64,000 nucleotides of DNA. Origin: Todiramphus chloris collaris. Taxonomy: Eukaryota > Chordata > Aves > Coraciiformes > Alcedinidae. A model generated the notes under the pieces. The model ran no database searches. It had not been told where the DNA came from and worked only from the letters and a program-made list of their open reading frames with translations. Shown here piece after piece: positions 33,258 through 45,221 of this stretch (position 1 is the stretch's first letter; each line of letters begins with the position of its first letter). The position numbers and the translations under genes were made by a program. The stretch lies in NCBI GenBank assembly GCA_025345505.1, contig JANVCC010010406.1:16209260-16273259 (forward strand), written 5' to 3'.

Positions 33258-36200
33258 TGTGTTTAGTTGTGTTAACCTTCTCTAAAAGTAGGAAAAACTA
33301 AAACTCCAGTGTTTCTACATTTTAGATGAACACAATTACTCCTTTCCTGGAGTTGTAAAATATTTATGTTTATGCAAAATGTTTGAACCTTATAGCATGC
33401 ATATATCTGTATATAGATTCCTGATTAAAAAAAAAAAAAAACAAAAAAAAAATCCACTTATTTTTGTACAGGAATAACAGGTATATGCCCTCCTTCTCCT
33501 TATGTTGTAACCAAGAGAAATAGTAAATATCCATTCAGTGGTTCATTTCTAAAATGCAGTTTTTCAAAAATAACTGTTTTTCTTAAGAAAACAATACTGG
33601 TTTGTATTTGAAGCATTTTTACATAATATTTAAGTTTAAAATTAAAAATTTCTGTTTTGTTTTCAGTATGACAAAGCAATTTTATGTATGAAGAAACATT
33701 TCCTGCATTTTCTATATGAAGACACAATTTTTTTTTTTGTCAAAACTGCATTGTCTTAAATCACTCTCTGACAGCATAGGCTGGACTTCTCACTAATTCT
33801 GATTTTTAAATGTCACAGTCCTCAGAGATTACAATGTTCGTTATTGATTACAAATAAGAAACCAAGTACTTCTAAATAGCAGAAAAATGAAGTTCTGAAC
33901 CTTCTGTGGGATGGGAAGAGTGAGGTTAAAATAAGCTTCTTTGCATATAGCTTTTCTTTTTTTCTTTTCTTTTTAAATAGAGAAGCTAAGTGTAAAGAGG
34001 TAAACTTGGCAACAAAGACTGTCAAAGACTGTCAGTGTATTTATTGCAGTGTGATTGCACAGAATATGAAAGAATATGGAACATCTTTGAGGTATGAATA
34101 AAAAATATTACATATTCAAGGCTGACCCCAGTCTTATTTATGATACTAAAGTTAGCTCACAATATCATTGTGGTGACAAAGTCTATATGGAACCAGAAAA
34201 GATACCTTTCTGAGGTGACAAGTGTATGGTGTGTTCCAATCCAAACCCAAACAAAACAAAACCCAACCCTATAAGCCTGTCTTGAAAACTACAGATACTG
34301 CATTTGTGAAGCATTCCAACCTCCTCTTTCTTGTTATAAGCTTTTAATAAACTATCAAAATATTTCAGATTCTTTATTCATACTGAAGACTGAAAAAGCA
34401 AACTGGAATGATCCCAACTTCCACTCTGAAAAGTGTCAGATATTTCTGTGTGCTGATTCTCTATGCTGCTGCCTCTCACCCACTGAGGAAGAACACATTA
34501 TTCGTAACTGGCATCTGAGTTTGCAGATCTTTTGTCCTTCATAAAAGTAAAGAAATGTAAGGTAGTTTAAACTGCAAGGGATATGAGTGTTTGGTGCATT
34601 TATTTAATATGATCTTGCAATGCCTTCAAATGTGATGGAAGATTTGAAAGGTTGTATCCAACAATGGACTGAGTAAATCATTTTTTAAATCAGGAGAATT
34701 TCAATATCAGCTATATTTTCCAAAGTCAAGCTGAAAGGAGACTGGATAAAAATACGCAGGTAATAGGGGATATATGTTGTCAGCATCGGAGGCTGAGTGA
34801 CACCATTCACATGACTACCTAAAACATTCTAAATATTCTATTTACTAATCCTAAGCACAACCCACTTTAAAAAATTAATTTATTATCATTTTTCTGAAGA
34901 GTAATAAACACAATCTGTGTACATTTAAAAGAAAGAAGGGAAAACAAACAAAACAAAACAAAACAAAAAACAACAACAAAAAGAAAAAAAGAGAGAAAAA
35001 AAGAAGTGTATAGGGCTGTCTTAAAGAGAGAAATTAGAAGAAACAAACAAACATTGGGATGGACAACTGCAAAGTTTTAGAAGCTGAATAAAAGTTTGCT
35101 AAGACTAGCTTTTTCCTATATTTGAGGGCATTCATGCCTTTCACACTACACCACCCTATAAACTGTTTTTTTTCTACCTACATTTCCATGGGTTTTTTCT
35201 ATTCTTTAAAATTGGTTGGGTCTTTTTTGTTTAATAACTTCTTTGATGGGGTTTATTTAATTCTCATCTCAGTATAATTAAGGATATCAGTACATCAGCA
35301 TATCTATGAGTCTAAATCACAGGTGATAAAATCTTAAAAAACTTCCAAGATCAACAGTGCAGCTCAATATCACAATGTAAGTCTTGAAATTCCTCTGTTT
35401 GAATTCCTAAAGTTTCAAACACAGAAGAATCTCCATTACTTAATGTGTAGACATTATTTATTACTAAAAAAAAAAAAAAAAAAAAAAGAGAGAGAAAAAA
35501 AAAAGTCCTTGACAGGAAGACAATAGTGAATTACAGAGCTATAAAGAGGATGATAATGCAACACACCTCCAAAGGATCAATAGGCTGGTCCCTGCTTCAG
35601 AGGAAAATGACTTCTAAAATGCCTGTGATATTTTCTACAGAAATGCTCTCTTCCCCCAAAACACTCTTGTGTCTCCAGAACATTTATTTCCTGCCTCTAT
35701 AAAATATATGATAGCAAAAAATGACACCCCCTAAACCTTCTAAGTCTGTGTCACATAGTACTACAAGCTCTGGAGACAAATGATACAGACTGTGAGGAAT
35801 GGCTTCTGGTGGATTTTAGAGACAGTCTGTTTTGTTAGAGTCTGTGTGTGACCATGGCCATACCTCTCTTGGGTTTGTCACTAGTCTTCTGCTATGTCAC
35901 TGACATGTCACGTAAATAAATTCCTTGAAAAGTACTGTGAAAACACGTGAATTGTAAATGAAATTACTCATTTCAGTTTGACCTTGTTAGGGCTAATTCT
36001 CATGTAGTTGTCCTTTAGTCTTACACCTAATCATTCTTGTACTGAAATTATGGAAATTAACATTTATTGTATTTCATGCCTTAGGTATGGAAATCTAACA
36101 GTTACCATAGAAAAGAGAGCATGTCCTCCTCCCATGTTATTCTGCCCTCTCCACTGTCATGGTCCTGACACACAATGAGTCTAGAGAGCTCAGTCGTGAT

Positions 36201-36690
36201 ACTTTAAAAACCAGATGTGTAATTTTCTGCAAGTTTACCTCTTCAAGAGCTGTCTGATGAATGTCACACCAGCACAGGGGAAGGGACAGAATCACACGAT
36301 TGGGGAATTTTCTTGTGATGATATCTATACCATAGATTGTTATTTCCACGATACCAAAAAGCATTCTCAGGTATTTGGAAGTCAAAGTCAGGGACAGTCC
36401 AGAGAGCTGTTTAATAACTGAACAACCTATCAGGACAGATGTGATAGTAGCCAAACCAAATTTTTTCAAGGGAATATCTCTAAACAGTGTGGTTGTGCAC
36501 ATGGATATGGAACAAGGTAGCAGATGAGGTCCTAAGTGGGCTTAAAACTCATGAACAAAATACCACCTGTGTGGTCTATAAGTCACTTCTACACACAAAA
36601 CAAAAAGTAGTGAGTAGAGGAATCAAGTGACTATGACTCAGTCCACATGGTAAAAATCCTGTCATACAGAGATACTGTAGACATGTGAAA
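33258..36690. other. AT-rich unique DNA with A-rich repeats
   Basis: The first 40 bases may be the remainder of the CR1 cut by ERV-2. The rest has no recognisable gene. A-rich tracts lie at 34941-35007 (AAAAC units, then GA-rich) and 35466-35504. A 122-codon minus-strand frame at 36137-36502 matches nothing I know and is probably chance. Confidence 0.5.
34941..35007. repeat. A-rich AAAAC/GA simple repeat
   Basis: Tandem AAAAC and AAC units pass into A-rich sequence with GA steps. This is ordinary microsatellite sequence. Confidence 0.85.
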
Positions 36691-37740
36691 CTTAGAATCC
36701 TAGAATGGTAGGGATTGGAAGGGACCTATGGAAATCATGGAGTCCAACCCCCCTGTCAACACAGGAACCCTTAGGGCATGCCACACAGGAACAGATGCAC
36801 GTGGGTCTAGAAAGTTTCTAGAGAAGGAGATTCCACAACCTCTCTGGGCAGCCTGTTTCAGCGCTCTGTTACTCTCACAGTGAAGAAGTTTTCCTCATGT
36901 TGAGGTGGAACTTCCTGTGTTTCAGTTTGTGACCATTACCTTTCGTATATCACAGGGCACCACTGAAAAGAGACTGGCCCCTTCTATTTGACAACCACCC
37001 TTCAGATATTTGTAAACATTAATAAGATCCCCTCACAGTCTTCTCCAGGCTAAGCAGCTTCAGGTCTCTCAGCCTTTCCTTATAAGAGAGATGTTCCAGT
37101 CTCTTCATCATCTTTGTAGCTCTTGGTTAGACTTTAATATTTCCCTATCCCTCTTGAACTTGGGGGGACCAGAACTGAACACAATACTCCAGATGTGGTT
37201 TTACTAGTGCAGAGTAGAGGGGAAGGAGAACCTCCCTCAACCTGCTGCACACACTTTTCTTTATGCACCCCAGGATGCTGTTGGCCTTCTTGGCCACAAG
37301 GACACATTGCAGTCCCATGGAGAACTTATTGTCCACCAGGACACCAAGGTCTCTCTCCATGGAGCTGCTTTCCAGTGGGTCTACACCTAACCTGTACTGG
37401 CGCATGGTGTTATTTCTCTCCAGGTGTAGGACTCTACACTTGCCCTTGTTGAACTTCATTAGGTCTGCCTTTGCCCAGCTCCGCAGTCTGTCTGGATGGC
37501 AGCACAGACTTCCAGTGTATCAGTGACTCCTCCCAGATTTGTATCATCAGGAAATTTGCTGAGGGTACACTCTATCCCTTCATCCATGTCATTGACGAAG
37601 ATTTTGAATAAGACTGGACCCAGAACTGACCCCTGGGGAGCACCACTACCTACAGGTCACCAGCTGGACTCTGCACCACTGATCACAACCCTCTGAACTT
37701 TATTGTTCATCCAGTTGTCAATCTATCTCACTGTCTGACT
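36691..37740 (-). mobile_element. CR1 LINE, minus strand
   Basis: The 3' end is at the left (TTAGAATCCTAGAATGGTAGGGATTGGAAGG, read in pieces). The C-terminal coding and the part just after the polymerase core follow. A minus-strand frame of 105 codons (37145-37459) carries KCRVLHLERNN, ERDLGVLVDNKFSM and HLEYCVQFW. The element is 5'-truncated near 37740, before the polymerase core. It is moderately decayed. Confidence 0.92.
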
Positions 37741-39379
37741 TCATTTAGAGGTTGGAAACCATTTAACTGTAACATTAGCTATCTTCAGATTTAGACTATA
37801 AAAAATATATAGAAAACCTCTGAAAGGAAGCACTGAAAAAAATGGGACTATTGGTTTCCTTATAAGGATGGCAAGGGAAAGAGAAGCTAATTCTTCTCCA
37901 GACTGGAGATACTTGGCCTGAATTAGTGTCAGAGACAAGACACAACAGTTTTATCATTTCATTAAAAAATGTTTAAAGGTAAGAAAGACTGCGTAAAACT
38001 TTGGTATATACCTTGATTTTTCCCTTCATAGTGGTTTGGGTTTTTTTCCCCATAGAATTGTAAAAATTATTTAGAAATTTTATTTGACAAAGAGATTGTA
38101 CTGTCAAAAGTTTATTGCTTACTAAGAGTGAATTTTCCTTGCTGATACAATGCTCACCATCATGATATCTGATAATCATTCTCAAGATGTGTGAGTACGC
38201 AGAGGGAGTTCAGTGGCAACTTTAAAAAACTGATAAATTGCAAAGTAAGATGCAACATAGTGTGAAAAATATGTATTGCTCAAATGAAGTTCATAGATAA
38301 ATGTTCCTAATCTAACCATTTGCTTTTATTGAAGAAAACACATTGGAAGATGTGTCTTTTGCTCCAAAGAGTAATGTCCAAAAGGTGAAGAAATATCCAT
38401 TCCTCAAATTAAAACATGTGTGAATAATTATGTCTAAATCAGGAATTTTAACATAGAGCAATTCAGAGGCCTAATTTATCTCATTGTGTTTCCTTAGAGA
38501 ACAAGAATGCAAATTCTGCAAAAAACACTTGAAAAAGCCAGGGAGAAAGAAATTTGGTGTAAAGTGGTCAAAGAGTATTTCCTATTTCTAGAGACAGGAG
38601 GAAAGGAGATCATAAAGTAGATGTGCAAGAAGGATACTGAAATAGATTCATTTAGGTTTTTGTATATAATGTGTTTTATAAGAATGAAAGATAACTTTCC
38701 CTTAAGCATGTTTCTTTGAATACTTCCCTGATCCCACAATCATGGTCAATCCAGGTCATTCAAGGTCCACTGTTCCATATGCAGAAATCTGGCAGCAGAT
38801 GATGAAGTTAAGAGTTGTGTTTGCATTTGGAGATGTGGGGACAGCCTATTACGACCTTTCATTTGCCTAATCCCATTTTCACCAACAGACTGAAACATGG
38901 TGTCTCTCTTAGGGTATGGCACAAGCAGGTAAACTTCTAGGAATGACTTTATAGCTAAGTAAATCAGTGTTTCTCCTCCTGTAAAGTCATTCTCAGTATT
39001 ATTGCTATTTAGAGGCAGCATGACAAAGACCAATATCACAAAGCACTGCATTGCCCCAGTGGGAATGTAGTAGTGTAGGAAATAAAATAGAGGGGTTTCA
39101 GGCTGCTGTTTGGTAAAGATTTGAGCTCTAGTAAGCAGAGCCCTGCAGAGAGATAAAGTTCAAATGTGTTTAACCCTTTCTCACCAATTAGAATGGCATC
39201 AGAGTTGTTTTACCTTGCATTTGATAGTTTGCTGATTTCTGTTTCAACACTGTTGCAAGCCAAAGCTGTAAAAAGAGCTCATAAATTGTAGGAAAAAAAT
39301 AAATAAATTTGACAGTAGATAGTACTGCCCCCCTCTATTAATATAAGTACTAGTAATGTTTGTATTTTTTCTACATGAG
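37741..39379. other. AT-rich unique DNA, no gene seen
   Basis: Two minus-strand open frames (38494-38739 and 38746-39051) have no family resemblance. Nothing else is recognisable. Confidence 0.5.
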
Positions 39380-39750
39380 ACAGAAGTTCCTGGTAGACAT
39401 CATAGGCTGAGGTGAAAGCAGCAGCCAGGATTGACCCAGGATGTCAAGACTTGGGGCAGCCCTAAAAGCCTGGCCAGACACAGGCCGCTGCCCCTGACTG
39501 AGGCCTTTGACGTCTGGCCAGGGTCTTCCCCACACCCTTAGTGATCCTGACAGGCCCAGGTCACATCCATCCTGCCCATCCCCTACCCACCCCCCAACCC
39601 TATTGGCTCTTTCCAGCACCCCTCAGGGAGGACTCTGCACAACCTGGTGTGTACCCAGCTCTCAGTTTGTCCATCAGCATGGTCCCACTCCCTCAGCCTC
39701 ATCATGAGACCCAAGCTGTGGGTAAAGGCCAGCCCTAAGGCCAAGCCATG
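39380..39750. other. GC-rich island of unknown origin
   Basis: About 370 bases are clearly richer in G and C than the surroundings, with many CAGG, CCTG and CCCA words but few CpG. No TATA box, LTR ends or coding similarity can be seen. Its right edge touches the 3' end of the next CR1. It may be a fragment of an unrecognised repeat or a GC-rich single-copy piece. Confidence 0.45.
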
Positions 39751-40620
39751 CACAGAATCACAGAATGTTAAGAGTTGGAAGGGACCTCAAAAGATCATCT
39801 AGTCCAACCCACCTGTCAGAGCAGGATCACCTAGATTAAGTCACAAATGATGCCCAGGTCCCTTTTCACTATGTTGCTTTTCAACAGGTCAGTTCCCAAC
39901 CTATACTGGTACCTGTGGTTGTTCTTTCCCAGATATAAGACTCTACTCTTGTCCTTGTTATATTCCATTAAATTTCTCACCACCCAACTCTCCAGCCTGT
40001 CCAGATCTCTCTGAATGTCAGCACAGCCTGCTGGTGTGTCAGCCACTCCTCCCAGTTTTGTATCATCAGCAAACTTGCTGACAGTGCACTCTGTTCCCTC
40101 ATCCAGGTTGTTGATTAATATATTGAATACTACTAGTCCCAGTACCAGCCCTTGAGGGACTCAATAGATACAGTCCTCCAACAAGACTCTGTCCCATTGA
40201 CCACAACAACTCTGTGACTTCTATCCTTCAACTAGTTTACGATCCACCTCACTACTCTATCATCCAGATCACACTTCCTCAGTTTAGCTTTGGGGATGCT
40301 GTGGGGGATGGTGTCAAATGCATTACTGAAATCAAGACAAACCACATCCACTGCTCTACCATTATCTATCCACCTGCTTATGTCCTCATAAAAAGCTATC
40401 AGGTTGGTCAAACATGACTTCCTCTTGGTAAAACCATGTTGACTGCTCCTAATGACCCTTTTATCGTTAATATGACATTTGCTTTCCTCCAGTCCTCAGA
40501 TACCTCTCCTGTTGCCCATGATTTACCAAAGATGATGGAGAGTGGCATACCCCACAGCTGTACCAATGTTTTCCCCTGGGACTCCCCTAAAGTCAGGTGC
40601 AGCAGGGTCTGGCCTGGGGC
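39751..40620 (-). mobile_element. CR1 LINE, minus strand, internally deleted
   Basis: It starts CACAGAATCACAGAATGTTAA, the 3' end. After about 85 bases it jumps from the untranslated/C-terminal region straight to the block encoding KRDLGI, which normally lies several hundred bases further on. The rest covers part of the polymerase and the WATGEVSEDWRKANV block near 40460-40510. CR1 similarity fades at about 40600. Stops are frequent. Confidence 0.85.
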
Positions 40621-43600
40621 AGTGTTTGCAGCTACAGCTAAGCTGCAGGTCATCAATCTCATGCTTCCTCCTGGTCCCTGACACCAGGAATCTCTAGGCT
40701 GACCCTTCTGCCTCTACCCCTACCACCTTTGGGAACTCCTCTTGTTCCTGTGCTTCATCTTAGCTCCCCACTCTGGCTCTGTGACTTTGCCATAGGCCCC
40801 ACCCCAAACTAGAACAAATCAGATTTGAAAGTGTTGTTCATTCTTTGCTGAGGTGGAAAAAGTATTTCTTTTTTGCCAAAAATCTTAGTTGCTAGATCTT
40901 TCAGAAAGAAAAATTTCAGTTTTCTGAGGTCTTCTCTCTGCAGTAAAAATTTACCTTAGTTTTTTTGTTCAGGTATTTTTGGTATTTGGACTTGCAAAGC
41001 ACTATACAATTAATTCCCATATTAACTTTATATTTTTACAATACCTCTTGATTAATATACTGTGTAATCTGTAAAATTCCTAAGGTGGAAACTGTTGACA
41101 CATTTTTTTCTCAGAGTACCAGATACAGAAGACATCACAGCAAACTCAGTTTTTTTAGATGAGCTACCCCACTGTGCCTTAAAGACAACTTCAGTAGTAA
41201 CCATGCTTTGTATTTGCAATAAAGCGAAATGGTATTATTTTATAAAAACTATCAATCTTCTTAATATTATTAAAAATTATTAAATGAAATGTATATAGAA
41301 ATTGTGTTCTGTTACTAAACTACTATTTTTTTTTTTCTTTTTAAAATAATTTGTTTCTATGGCTTTCTAATTCTGCTTTTTTATTGGCTCCTTTATATAT
41401 CTAATGAATGCAAGTAGTCCTCAATAGCACGTGACATTTATGAAAATAGTGTATTATTACATAGAAATTGTTAAACATTTCCTATAAAATAATAAGGAAA
41501 ATCTACTAATGGGTCAATGTATACATCACCCAAATGATACAAAACAGGAATTGGTAAACTGAAGAGTCATAAAAATACATGGTGGGAGTGGAGGATGGAG
41601 ACAAACCACAAACCAAACCTTGAAAATTTTGCAATTGTTTCTTCTGGTCTTACTTCAAGAATGAGTTATAAAATACACCCTGCAGCAGGACTAGAGTAAA
41701 CCTTTCCCTTTGTGCTATGATTCTGCTTTTCCTGTCAGTAAAGAGCTATGGTCTAAATAAAATATCTGACATATTATAGGAAATATCAAATCTGTACATA
41801 TCCAGAAAGTTATGGTCCGTGGGGAGAAAAAAAAGAAAAAAAAAGATAATATCTTGCATGTACTACAGTTTATTTTTCAAAAATTCAAATATATTAATGG
41901 AATTCCCTACTGCAAAAACTCTTGCTGAGTGTTAGGAAATTGGATTCCCCACTATAAGTCCTTTGAAACCACTATGTATTCCAGTACTGTTTGAATGAAG
42001 CCTAAGGTCCCAAGGACAAGTTTGCAAAAGAAAAGCCAAAGTGCTCTACCTATTTCTGTCTTCTCACATCTCACAAGAACATCCTGTTTCTCTAACCCTT
42101 TCCGAATATAACACATTTCTACAGGCAGTCAATACAAGTGATCTTAGACCAGAAGTAGTAGCAAATGCAGGTTAAAGGAAAAGGGTCAGGAATCCTTCAA
42201 ACTCTTATGAACAGATGTGCAAGCAAAGCACAGTTTTCTTTATGGAAAATAAAAATAATAATAAAAAAATCAAAACAAATAAATAATTAAAAAAAAAACC
42301 CAAACAAAAACCCCCATCCATCCAAACAAACAAAAAAACCACTAAGCTAACACCGACATAAAAACCCACTCCAAACTAACAACAAAATCATAAAGCTCAT
42401 GTTACAAAAAGCTATGCAGTCAGAAAACGATTATTCTGTGTTTTCCAGTGCAGTTTGAGTGATTCCTTTTCCTGTGGTACATCTATTCTGCATACGACAT
42501 ACATAAGAAATTGTCAGCAGGTAATTGAAAGGCCTTTCATAGTACTTTTATATAAATTAATGTTTTCTAATGTAAGTACTTTTATAATATCTGGTAAAAA
42601 AGATGCAATATGCTTTTAGAACGGAAGCAAAATTAAAACTCTTCAGCAAATAAAATGCTTTGTAGTATTAACTGTCATGTTGAAATCTGGATTATAGTTG
42701 CATTGGTTTAAAGTAAGCACATTTTTTATCTCCTGAATTTGTCACTAAAGAAACTCAGAATAAGTTAGGTTTGTCTTAGACTTCTGTGTCATTAGCCAGC
42801 TTTACTTACAAGTTATTTAAATAAGGAAATTGTTATTTGGAGTAGCAGTGGCAGCATTATATATATAATCCCTTGATTATATATGTATTTCTGATCATGC
42901 ATCTTATATATGACAATACTTTAATTGTAGTCAGCTACATCTGGATCCTAAACCAGCTTATTCTTGTATTACAGTATAGTTAAACAAGGAGTTCCACTGC
43001 AGAGGGATTATTTGCATGATGAAGTTAAGTCTATGAATAGCTGAATAAGCTGTAGGAAGAACCACACACAAAATTGCTATCTCACTAGTTGCACTGATTT
43101 TTCAGCAGAAAAAGAAGTCACTATAACATTTATTTAAGGTAGATTTAAACTAAAGTCATTCCATTATTTATAGGATGCTGCAGCATACACTGAATTTGAG
43201 TTAATCCGATTCTTTTTAAATACTCTACTTAACAATATCCCTTGAACAGGAAGATATTGTGATATTTTGTGACTATTATTTCTGAGCAAGATTCTCCTTT
43301 AGGGAGACCGTGATTTTCCTGTCCAATACCACTTATACTACAAATGTTTAAGCAGAATAGCTATGAATGACAAGTCCACCGCAAGGAAATCCTTACAGAT
43401 CCTAAGTAAAAGCCAGACTAGCTACAGGTTCTTGCAGCTGCAATGTTAGTTTAACTAGCGCAGCACTGTCACCTAAATGCAGATTTAGCTTCAACTTTGA
43501 TCCACCTTAATTTATCTGAATTATCAAGACTATGAACTAATTATGATATAGGAGTTAGATGCCCTTTTCCTTGCTTTGTTTCATATGACTTAGTGACACC

Positions 43601-44096
43601 TGTTGTGCTTGGTCTTCCTGAAAATAAAAAATTAAGACTAGCCTGTGCAAGAAAAAAAAAAAAAAAAATATTCTTAACAGGAATTTCTGCTTAGGATGAT
43701 TACAAAGTTCAAGTCATAACTAGGGTAGGTGAAGATTTACTGCCATCTGCTGGAAGGATTCCTTTTGTGATTCAACTTTAAAATAAACAAAAGTGAATGG
43801 GTTTTATTATGAATAAAGTAATGAAAGTTTAAAATTAAAATTAAAACCATTGATGAAATTTAAGTGCCTAACATATGTAACCTTCTAAATATTCATTATT
43901 TTAATGGCATCAGGAATGTATTATGTGTGGAGTGAGGCAGGGCATGTTAAAGAGATCTCTAGGGACAGCCATTTCTTTAATTTTATAGCATAAATAATAA
44001 TTTTAGAAATATATGTTATGGATAGGTAGCAGGGACCTCACAGAAACAAAACATAACAGAACAAAACCAAACACCACCACAGCAACAAACAAACAT

Positions 44097-44128
<32 letters not shown>

Positions 44129-44944
44129 CAACCAAAAAAAACATCACCACCAACAAAAAAACAGAAACAAAAACCCCCTGAAAACCCAACAAAACAAAGC
44201 AAAAAAACCCACAAAACACTCACTCTGGTCGTCCTAGGCAAAAGGAGTCCTTCTTGCTAGAAGACCTCTGTTTACTTCACAAAATAAACATCAGTACTTA
44301 GCACTGCAAAGTAATCTTGATGTTGAACATAAAGTAAGCAGTATATGTAGCTAGCACAGCACTGGAGATTTTTGAATACCTTTTCTGTCTTCATTCTACA
44401 TGCTATTTCAGCTATGTATAGTCCAAAATCCAGACAACACTGAGTACTCCTTTCCAGCTAAAGGCCTTTAAACCTTTGATTTTAGATCAGCCTGCTGAAA
44501 ATTTCAGACAGAAGTTGATTAGAAGTTGAATGTCTCAGACCAAACTGTGGACATCAGTATTCATCCTGACACATTTGCAAGTCTAAACCAGAATGCCTAT
44601 AGGCAATATTCTACCAAGAAAGAGAAATTTCATGGTTGGTCTATATCTGCTGTCTTTGAGGCTACCAGAACTCTACTGATATTGTCATTACATTAAAATA
44701 TTTTCATTTGATTTATAAATTAAGGAGACAGGGAAGAAATTGCAATGAAGGATGAAATTTAGTGGAAATGCAACCATCTACAATGATGAAATCAAGTCAG
44801 TTGAAACACTTGGAAATGTTGAGATGGGATAAATACATGTAGTGTGTAATAGTTGGCTAGTTAAAGAAGGAAGAATATAAATACAGAGTTGAGGATTGTG
44901 GTGAGAGGGAACTGTGATTACATAGTTAAATGATAGATTAATTT
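40621..44944. other. AT-rich unique DNA with A/C-rich repeats
   Basis: There is no gene or element apart from simple repeats. An A-rich tract with AAC and CCCC pieces lies at 42245-42342, a poly-A run at about 43651-43668, and a long A/C-rich tract at 44041-44219. Confidence 0.5.
44041..44219. repeat. A/C-rich low-complexity tract
   Basis: About 180 bases contain almost only A and C, including a short CA repeat (44096-44108) and a 20-base A run. The open frames on both strands are compositional. It is the strand complement in type of the T/G tract at 4025-4176. Confidence 0.88.
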
Positions 44945-45221
44945 CACAGCATCACAGAATTATAGGGCCTGGAAGGGATCTCTGGAGATCAACTAGTCCA
45001 ACCCCCCCTGCCAAAGCAGGTTCACCTAGAGAAGACCACACAGGAACATCTCCACATGTTTTGAATGTCTCCAGAGGAGACTCCACCACCTCTCTGGGCA
45101 GCCTGTTCCAGTGCTCCATCATGCTCAAAGTAACAAAATTCCTCCTTGTGTTTAGACAGAATTTCCTATGTTCAAATTTGTGTGCATTACCTCCTGTTGT
45201 GTTACTGGGCACCACTGAAAA
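44945..45221 (-). mobile_element. CR1 LINE 3' fragment, minus strand
   Basis: A short 5'-truncated copy. On the left is the 3' end (CACAGCATCACAGAATTATAG). The minus-strand frame 44952-45215 gives the ORF2 C-terminus, with [14 protein letters not shown]. Similarity ends in the GTTACTGGGCACCACTGAAA block. Confidence 0.92.

Noticed and set aside
27571..33262. Target duplication around ERV-2
   Set aside because: CATGC on the left and TGTGT on the right agree poorly. A CATG overlap exists only if the LTR end is moved away from its usual CA.
36137..36502. 122-codon minus-strand open frame
   Set aside because: It resembles no family I know and has no supporting neighbour. An open frame of this length can occur by chance in 64 kb on two strands.
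38494..39051. Two neighbouring minus-strand frames as a possible host gene
   Set aside because: No domain, no splice logic and no similarity that I can see; both are likely chance frames.
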